From NCBI GenBank assembly GCA_020747065.1, contig JAGMVK010000004.1, positions 2,790,001 to 2,854,000 on the forward strand: DNA of 64,000 nt, in the 5' to 3' direction. The notes under the pieces are model-generated. The model was given only the letters and a program-made list of their open reading frames with translations, was not told the DNA's origin and made no database searches. Shown piece by piece: positions 56,754 through 64,000 of the stretch. The position numbers and the translations under genes are program-made. Every line of letters begins with the position of its first letter. The stretch's first letter is position 1. Origin of the DNA: Cadophora sp. MPI-SDFR-AT-0126 (Eukaryota > Ascomycota > Leotiomycetes > Helotiales > Ploettnerulaceae).

Positions 56754-59386
56754 TCAAGAAGTGCAACTGTCGCATTTCCACTGCCCGATGATTGGTCGAC
56801 CCAAGCGCCTTGCGCATGGCTGGCAGAAGAATCGTGCTGGGCATTTCTGAGAGACATTTAGTAAATTTCCTGTTTCATCCCGGTCTTTTCAACACATGAA
56901 GATAGAGAGTGACTTACGATTCCGCGACAAACCACCCTATTTGGAGGCATTGTGACTTCGTCACAGACACAAGTATGTAAACCTCTCTTTTGGGGAGCTG
57001 GCTCCTTTTCCACCCGATCCATATCGACGTCATCATCTTCATCATTCCCGACAAACTCAGTACGCTTCTCTCGGGATTTCAGAGCTTTCTCCTCTGCTAT
57101 CAGGATCCGAAAGCAGCGCTCCAGCACACCCCTTTCATCCACGTAGCCCTTCAACAAGAAGTTCTCCATCTGCTTCATGAACTCTTGCCTGCGTGATACC
57201 TCCTCGGCTATCCACGACTTGTTGACTACTACGAAGCGGATCATGGCGTCTGGGAGATGCTTCATGCTCGTCAAATGTTCGCCGATAATGTACGGATTGA
57301 ACTGGTTGATATATTCTTTCTCCTCTGGGGGAATGTCTGTGAAGTCATTGATGCCATCCCTCCGTTGCTGATGCAGCCAACTCTCGTCGGTTTCATCGTC
57401 GCTATTTGGAAGGGGTTCGCCTGTCTTGAGCTGGCGTTTCGTAACGGGGTCGAAGAGTGGCTTGTTGATCTTGGGTACCAAGTGAACTTTTCTCTCCTGG
57501 GCGGGCCTGGGTTCGTATTTGTCCACGTCCATGAGGTCGTCCGTGTCGTTTGGAGTGTTCGGAGAGCTATGTCGGGAATCATGAGGAGATGACGAGTGCG
57601 AAGAATCAACCATGCACTTCTCGACAAGGTGTTCTGGCCAACCGTTGTGCAGAAGCCCACGGCGGGCTTTGATCCAGGACTCATCGCCGCTCAGATGCTT
57701 TTCTAAGTCGAACAAAGTCATGGATCGGCCCAATTGGATGATTCTCGATCGTTCGGGCATATTGAGCGACCCAGGACGGCTACCTTTAGCTAGCTCGATA
57801 AAAAACGCAATTCTTGGAGGGTTCGGTCGGCGAAGATGGAATTTGTAAGCACTATGATCGGTATTGAGATGCAATCGCAGCTCATCGAGTGAACGATTTC
57901 GAGACAGGCAGAAGGGACACTTCAATCCTTCGATAGTAGTCTCCCGCTTGATGCCCGACTCCGCAGCTTCTGCCTTTCCAAAGCAGTATGTTACTGTAAT
58001 TCCACCGTTTTCCGGAATGTGTTGCTCAGACTTTGATCTCTGTGTCCGTGGCGCTCTTGGCGATCTTCCTTGGGCTATGCTGCTCAAGGCTTTGAGATTG
58101 TATGTCGGAACATTGCAGCGTCGTCTTGTAGCACGGCTGTCTCCGGGACTTTCCGGGGCCATAATAATCTCGATTTTCCGAGGCGATTCTGGAGGTGCTG
58201 GAGACGGTGCTGGAATGAATTGTGACATCGAGACTTGATTTGCGCTTCTCAACGTAAGCTCATTCAGTTGGTTAGGTAGTGCCCATCTTATCATCATATT
58301 CAAGCTGTAACTGATTTTCTGCTTCGTTGCCTTGTGCACGGCAAACAGGTCAGTTTTGCTGTGTTGTTCCGCTGACAGCCAAGGATTGGTCCGAGCATAC
58401 AAATAAACATCCTCATGTACTATGGCTCCTTCCGCGATCAAATCTGATATGGGTTTGGCATCTGATGACGATGTAAGAGCCATACCAGGCCAAGTCACGC
58501 TGGATCCCTTCGACTCTAGGAATACTTTGATACTGTATTTGTCTGCGAAACCGAATCCGTCAGATTGAGTATCCCATTGGCCATTTGGCTTTCTCGTTCT
58601 GCGATGGACGAAGAAGTGATCCGGAGTAAATACGAAGGGCTCTGCAAGAATTTCTCGAGTTACTTCGCCGTCCTCACTGATAGAGACCCGATATTTGCAG
58701 GGTTTCGGTATTCGACAGATCTCAAGAAAGTCCGACGGCTTGACATCGCCAGGCTTCTCATCGTTTTTAGCGTAGAATATGGCCACAGCACACCGACAAT
58801 TGATGTCGGCCACCTGACCCCATTGCGCTTCGTCAGGTACCGATTCATCGTGTTCTGCGTTGATCTGCAGTAGGTCAATCCGCATGGATTCAGCAAAGTC
58901 GACCGGATTGCGAGGTAAACATTTGTTGATGCTTGTCTTGCTCGATTTTCCAAGTCTTGCAGTTTGAGCTGGGTTGTGGGCATCAGATTGGGATTTCCCG
59001 TAGAAGTTTATGGGATTGATACGATCCGGCTTTGCTGAGGCTCGACCTGACGTTCTTCTACTCTCATTCATCACCTGACCAAATGGCCTCCGACGTTCGA
59101 AGAGGTCGTCGTCGTCGGCGAGAGATACAGAGGCCTTCTCATGAGACTGACCCATCTTCCTCCGTTTTGCTGGTCGTTGTCGCTCATCTTCCTCGTCGTC
59201 TGAAGCCATGACTTCTTCTCGAGCCCTAGCTCCGACGCTTGATTTGAGTGAGGATATCGTTGATCCCATAGTTAGTGCTCCTAGCACTTCGCGAACATTC
59301 CTTCGGAGATAGGGTCGCCTGCTGGTGCGGTGGGAGAAATTATATACAAAAAGTGCGGCGTCTCCTATGTCTTTGTAGTGGGACAT
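56754..59386 (-). CDS. Polycomb PRC2 subunit Suz12 with a C-terminal Cys-rich finger
   Basis: Exons 56918-59386 and 56754-56846, with a 71-nt intron (GTAAGT, CTCTCAG), give 853 residues. A start such as RTSRRPYLRRNVREVL fits the N-terminal part of the family. The C2H2 finger is KCPFCLSRNRSLDELRLHL with Cys490, Cys493, His506 and His511. The VEFS box follows from about residue 630: LFDPVTKRQLKTGEPLPNSD, then DESWLHQQRRDGINDFTDIP, PEEKEYINQFNPYII and VNKSWIAEEVSRRQEFMKQM. Without splicing the frame ends in VSHSLSSC and a stop. With it, CVCDEVTMPPNRVVCRGI joins to KCPARFFCQPCARRL and WKCDSCTS, giving eight cysteines in a PHD/RING-like finger. Suz12 scaffolds the complex that methylates histone H3 Lys27 and silences facultative heterochromatin. 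The E(z)-type and Eed-type partners are not in this window. Confidence 0.85.
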
Positions 59387-60146
59387 CTTCTCAGGTTTGG
59401 CTAGCCTGCATGTTGCTCAATCAAGTCCGCTTTCTATGGCGTGGATAAAGCTGAGTCAGTGAATCGAATCGAACAATAATGAAGCTCCAGCCACCGAACA
59501 AAAAGAGGCGGTTGGATGTTTTTGTTCCACGGGTAACGTCTGAATAGCGACGCGTCGAAGGGGCGTGATGATAACGGTCGAGGAATTATAAGTGTATTGA
59601 AATAGGGAACCAAAGGAGTGTTGGAAAGGCTCTACGCCAGTGAAGTAAGAAGTCAACACCACACGTTTTTCATACGTGAATGGGGCCCTGTTATGAGTCC
59701 ATGTTGATGTTGTCGTCGACGCAGTCGGGTGGTAGATTTATTTACGTCGGACCCCGAATGCTTGATCGCGGCCAGGAACGACTGGGGATGATTTAAACTC
59801 TACAGTCTAACCCCTATCTGGGTTAGTGCGCAGTTACTTCCTCTTCAAGACTAGCATCAGGCTACTACAGGACTCGGTATCTAAGCCTGCAGGGCTTAAC
59901 ATGAAGTCATTCAGCCTTGCCTTCGTCTTCTTCTTGTTCGTGTAATCTTCACGAAAACAATCATTCACAATTCACAAATCGCAATATTATCTTCAACGCC
60001 CACGAATCTGTGCACAGAAAAGAGCAGGGCTCACACATCGCCAGCAACAAACATCCAACAATAGCACGGCTACGTAAAGAAATTCGTCACATCCGATGTG
60101 CACAAGCCTTCCAATGATTTAGGGCAAATACCACCAGTTCGAGATC
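59387..60146. other. Divergent promoter of Suz12 and the F-box/LRR gene
   Basis: 760 bases with no gene. A 7-base perfect inverted repeat CTAACCC/GGGTTAG (59807-59813 and 59820-59826) with a 6-base loop is the only notable structure. Confidence 0.5.
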
Positions 60147-62543
60147 ATGGCTTCAACAGTCGCTCGCCGCCGTGCATTGCGCACACCACCTCGAGCCACC
60201 CGAACAATGCCCAAGGTCTCGTATGCCGAATCTTCGTCTGGCGATGACGTTGACAGTGAATCGGAATCCGGACAGTCTGCTTCTGAAGCTGAATCCAGTC
60301 AGCCCACCACTCGATCTCGCGCTTCAAGGTCGCAAGCATCACAACAGACTCGTCCTGGAAGGGTATCTTCTCTGAACGACCCACAATCCAATAGATCTCA
60401 GCCAATCCGCCAACAACCTCCTAGACAACCACGCTCCTCTACTCGATCTCGAAATTCACGATCACATCAAGCACAAAAAAAGCGCCCCCGAACCTCCTCG
60501 TCCCATCGACATAATAATGACGAAGGCAACAGTCAGAGCTTTAAGAGGCGTAAAGAGTCTAAGCAACGTTCTGCCACAAAGGACGCCGGTCGAGGAGTGC
60601 TGGAAATACAAGGCTCTGGTGTCATCCCACCATGGCAGAGTCTCCCATATCATATTCTGGTCCAAATATTCCAATTTGCAACCTATCCGCTCTATGAGGA
60701 ACACACATTCCAGCCTCTCCCATCTGGTAGATGGCTTTTGGCCGTTGCTCGATTGTGTCGCGACTTCGCAGAGCCCGCCTTTACGGTCCTGTACAAGTCG
60801 CCTCCTCTAGTTCCAATGGTACAGGCACATAGATTGGTAGATCTCTTAATGGCAGACCCTTTACCTATGGCATTTAAATACCGGCAGAAGGTTGAGTCAC
60901 TCCGTATCGACGTCGGCCAAGTTGTCGCATACACATTGCCAGGCAGCGGCTTATTGGACCTACATGGGCTGATCAAGGAATTACCACGATTGACAGACCT
61001 GGAGTTCTATCATCAGAAGGACATGTCCCCTTATCGAAATCTTGACGATAACCTTAAGTGGACTTACACGGAGTCTATATTCGAAGCCCTCGAGTATGTC
61101 AACCCTTCGGCAGACCCTTTACGGGGTGATAAGACAAGCATTTGCAAACTTAGAAGTTGGCGCTGGTCATCGAGACTAGGTGGAAAAAAGTATTCGATCG
61201 AGCAAATTCCTGCAATGCACTTGAAGCCATCATTTGCGTCCCTCCAGAAGGTTGCCTTTGTCAATTACCAGGTTCCCTTTCTCAAGAAAGACGAAGAAGA
61301 TCCGGAGCACGAAAAAGTACTTGCTAAGGCTATCAATGCCCTTCCGAATCTGAGACATCTGATCTTTGAGTCATCCACCCTTGTCAATGCGAAGCTGCTG
61401 CCTATGTTGCCAACTGGACTTCGAAACCTTGAGCTGATCAATTGTTGGGAAGTCATTGCATCGGATTTCGCCTCCTTCCTCCTTACCCATGGTAGGCAAC
61501 TACGATGCTTGACTCTCAACCACAATCAGTCTTTGAGCCTAGCATTCTTGCCGATGCTTGGTCCTGGGTGTCCCAATTTACAAGTTCTCAGGATGAATCT
61601 TACGTACTACAACCTCCACGTCACGTACCGCGATTCAGAGCCTCTATATGAGCAGCTATTGGAGCCAGACCAAGTTCCCGCATGGCCCTCGACCATTCAG
61701 ACAATTGAGCTGATTCAACTTCGCAAATGGGAGAATGAAGCAGCAGAAGTCTTTTTCCAAAGCCTCCTTGATAGTGCTGGTAGTCTTCGAGATCTACGTC
61801 GATTGACTATTCAGGCTATTCTGAATATTGGATGGAGAGACAGAGCCTCCTTCCGCGACAAGTGGGTCGGATCTCTCAGTCGAGTATACAAGCGGAATTC
61901 GAAGCCCCCCAAGGCTATCTTCAGTCTGCCCAAGGCTCCTGCAGCTCTGACATTACCTAGCAGGGATACGGAGTTGAGCTCTGCACTGATGGGAACCAGA
62001 CGGATTTCTTCTGGCTCCAATGTATCTAACCCCAGCGGAAAGTCTCCTGTTGTCGAGATTCCAGCCCCAGCTCAGTCACATAAGATCACGCTGGAAGTAC
62101 AGCCCTCGCCACCAGCTCGCCGCTCAGCACGGTCTGCGGCTCGAAATCTCCAGTCAGGCAAATATGTCGAGTCATCTGATTCTGAGCCCGAAGTTGAAGG
62201 AGAAGCTGCCTATGAAGTCCCCGTCCCGGCTGCGCGCGCAGGCAACCGTGCTACCAAACTTGAACGAGAATTGGGCATCTTGAAGGAGACCGCTGGCAGG
62301 CACAGTGCTTCGATATCGTCTACCGAGAGCTCTGAGGATGACTCTGCATCGAAGAGTGACAGCAAGGGAAAGAATAGAGAGAATGAAGTCATTCAAGGCA
62401 TGTGTGAGATTGTCGAAGTGAGGATTGACAATTTACGGCCGACTGAGACCCAAGTCACTGAGGCTGATTTCTTAGATGAGGAGATGAGTGGCGATGATGA
62501 CTGGAATGGCGAAGATCCTGCCGATGACGGCTATGCGTGGTGA
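60147..62543 (+). CDS. F-box/leucine-rich-repeat-like nuclear protein
   Basis: A single exon of 798 residues. The N-terminal 150 residues are basic and Ser/Arg-rich with SESESGQSASEAESSQ and KKRPRTSSSHRHNND-like nuclear-signal stretches. An F-box-like block follows at about residue 165: PPWQSLPYHILVQIFQFATY, then LLAVARLCRDFAEPAFTVLY, which is the standard fungal F-box pattern. Leucine-rich segments (LPNLRHLIFESS, LPTGLRNLELINCWE, CPNLQVLRMNL) cover residues about 400-500. The C-terminus is acidic with EPEVEGEAAYEVPVPAARA and ends DDDWNGEDPADDGYAW. It is probably the substrate-recognition subunit of an SCF ubiquitin ligase in the nucleus. The target is unknown. Confidence 0.75.
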   Translation: MASTVARRRALRTPPRATRTMPKVSYAESSSGDDVDSESESGQSASEAESSQPTTRSRASRSQASQQTRPGRVSSLNDPQSNRSQPIRQQPPRQPRSSTRSRNSRSHQAQKKRPRTSSSHRHNNDEGNSQSFKRRKESKQRSATKDAGRGVLEIQGSGVIPPWQSLPYHILVQIFQFATYPLYEEHTFQPLPSGRWLLAVARLCRDFAEPAFTVLYKSPPLVPMVQAHRLVDLLMADPLPMAFKYRQKVESLRIDVGQVVAYTLPGSGLLDLHGLIKELPRLTDLEFYHQKDMSPYRNLDDNLKWTYTESIFEALEYVNPSADPLRGDKTSICKLRSWRWSSRLGGKKYSIEQIPAMHLKPSFASLQKVAFVNYQVPFLKKDEEDPEHEKVLAKAINALPNLRHLIFESSTLVNAKLLPMLPTGLRNLELINCWEVIASDFASFLLTHGRQLRCLTLNHNQSLSLAFLPMLGPGCPNLQVLRMNLTYYNLHVTYRDSEPLYEQLLEPDQVPAWPSTIQTIELIQLRKWENEAAEVFFQSLLDSAGSLRDLRRLTIQAILNIGWRDRASFRDKWVGSLSRVYKRNSKPPKAIFSLPKAPAALTLPSRDTELSSALMGTRRISSGSNVSNPSGKSPVVEIPAPAQSHKITLEVQPSPPARRSARSAARNLQSGKYVESSDSEPEVEGEAAYEVPVPAARAGNRATKLERELGILKETAGRHSASISSTESSEDDSASKSDSKGKNRENEVIQGMCEIVEVRIDNLRPTETQVTEADFLDEEMSGDDDWNGEDPADDGYAW

Positions 62544-64000
62544 TTCATTCCTTTATGTTGTATTAGTGCCTGGTTTATTGCGTTGCTTTCTCCGTTTTGG
62601 TGAGACTTTATAGATGTTGATTGGACTCACGGATTCAGAGTGGCAGGACTTTGTGACAATACATTGTTGAGTTGGGCATATGACATGAAAATGGGATGGG
62701 TATTGCATGATCAAGACCGCAATTAAATGATGGACGGGAGGAGCTTAGACACTGGAAGTGCGCTGGGTATAGAATCACAGGCAAATACTCGGACGGAGTG
62801 GGATGGAATGGGACTCATGGGACAAGAAGTCATGAAATTGGTGGGATACTGGCGCACTGCTTAAGAAGTTTTATCCACCGCGCTGCTTTGCTCTGCGGAG
62901 AGCTTTCTGCTCACTTGCTTGCTTCCCTGTATATGTTCCTACTTCAAAAGTACTGCTGAGCAGATAGATGTACACAATAAGAATGAAAAACGGAATTCAA
63001 ACACAAAGAGCACGGGCGTCGACGACAAGTGCAAGGAATAGTCCAAGGCTCATTGTGCTCTCTGAATAATTTTCGACACTGTAGCTGTCATCAGTTGCGG
63101 CGCTGTTTTCTCATAACGTATCATTATATGTCTCCTTAGAGAGCTGAAGTGAATAGGTAGGCAGTCTTCGTCGCTTCGAACTACTTCTCGCTTAGCTAGG
63201 AGTTGTCGGTTTTGTTGCATATCGCAGGTTCTGGTTCCGGTTTCTGGTTTCTGGTTTCTGGTTTCTGGGTTTTGGAAACTGGTTCCGCGATATGCAACAA
63301 AACTTCGTGGTCTGTACTGTCAACTTCGCTTAATTAGCTTATTTGAGGATTCTATTGAACGTTGAAGTGACTTGACGAAGTCAGAAAAGAAAGCTATGCT
63401 CAAGTCAAACCAGCCTAGCTTTGTAGAGCTGAGAGTTGACTTCGATAAGGTGGGGTAGAAGAATATAGTCAACGAGAATATCAATATTGATGTGGACGCT
63501 CTATAAAGCGTGAAATGTTAACAACTTCGGGCATTCTGTAGTCTCACCTTGATTAGCCATGGTGTTAGGGAAGTGATACTGTATCGCTGCTTTCGTCCCA
63601 AATAAGTTGGTCAGATTTGATACTCTTCGATTCTTAAGTATAGTATTCAAAGAATCGAGAGTCGAACCTCCTTACTGCACCCTGAAGTGAATTTGGATGG
63701 TCCAAACCAGGAGTAATGGCGTTTCTGATGTTTCGGCATTCTAACCAAACGGCACATTCCTGCTAAGAAAAGTCTCAAATGATTTTTGTGGAAAAGTTGG
63801 TACCGGTAGACTCTTTAGTTCCTAGTTTTAAAGTTTCTTTGAATCGTGGCACTTTGAATTTTAGCTGTGTTGAAGAACTTGGTCTTCTCGCTTATAACTT
63901 GTGGGCCTCGAGACATCTAGTCAACAGAGCAACCTGTCCGTCGGGACGTAGTCTGTTCAACACAGGCCTACAGTGAATATTGGAAGCACAGAACAGCTGC
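62544..64000. other. Gene-free terminal stretch with a hairpin
   Basis: 1.46 kb without a supported gene. Besides the hairpin below, a smaller inverted repeat (TCGATTCTT and AAGAATCGA, separated by 14 bases) lies at about 63627-63660, and a degenerate copy of the 17-nt repeat is at 63319-63332. The end of the window may cut into a gene that I cannot identify. Confidence 0.45.
63209..63303. repeat. 17-bp perfect inverted repeat enclosing heptamer tandem repeats
   Basis: Arms GTTTTGTTGCATATCGC at 63209-63225 and its exact reverse complement at 63287-63303. The 61-base interior is a degenerate array of TTTCTGG/GTTCTGG heptamers, four nearly perfect. The whole unit is 95 bases and would fold into a long hairpin. 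Confidence 0.85.

Noticed and set aside
63600..63720. GGTTCGA-like T-loop on the minus strand suggesting a tRNA
   Set aside because: I could not find a matching acceptor stem, D-arm or anticodon arm at the right spacing. The pairing present is a local inverted repeat.

Overview
The window looks like nuclear DNA of a filamentous ascomycete (Pezizomycotina), most likely a leotiomycete. This is inferred from three things. Introns are short (mostly 48-110 nt) with GTAAGT-like donors and CTAAC/CTGAC-like branch sites. The gene complement is typically fungal (Zn2Cys6 regulator, siderophore MFS transporter, 2EXR and BTB proteins, a Polycomb Suz12). There are no operons. Gene models below were spliced by hand, and exon phases were checked by summing exon lengths.

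Region 1 (about 0.7-21 kb, plus 33-35 kb) is accessory DNA with several small paralogous families. Four genes encode SANT/Myb-like small basic proteins (718-1184, 3188-3869, 13743-14767, 16650-18088). Four BTB/POZ-type loci are present, two of them apparently broken (4584-5087 by a nonsense codon, 20230-21054 by a single-base frameshift). A pair of F-box-like proteins (8303-9720, 33749-34777) share N- and C-terminal blocks. Among them lies a siderophore-iron transporter (10957-12878) whose promoter carries GATA-factor sites of the iron-repressor type.

Region 2 (21.7-32.4 kb) is a compact carbohydrate-use cluster. It holds a secreted GH39-like glycoside hydrolase, an alpha-glucoside-type MFS permease divergent from it, a GH31 alpha-glycosidase without a signal peptide, and a transcription factor that fuses two C2H2 fingers to a Zn2Cys6 cluster. 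The expected logic is outside hydrolysis, import, inside hydrolysis, and local control. The promoters of this block carry ten GCGGGG/CCCCGC boxes, which fit both CreA/Mig1 and the predicted specificity of the cluster's own fingers.

Region 3 (35.9-62.5 kb) is mostly housekeeping or conserved nuclear genes: Ufd1, the Lin1/CD2BP2 U5 snRNP protein, RuvB-like 2, a 1156-residue coiled-coil protein, an RS-rich protein with a possible cassette exon, SF3b subunit 2 (Cus1), a triose-phosphate-transporter-family carrier, a 2EXR protein, Suz12 with a Cys-rich C-terminal finger, and an F-box/leucine-rich protein. The last 1.4 kb has no gene but contains a hairpin enclosing tandem heptamers.

I saw no convincing rRNA, tRNA, CRISPR array or intact transposon.
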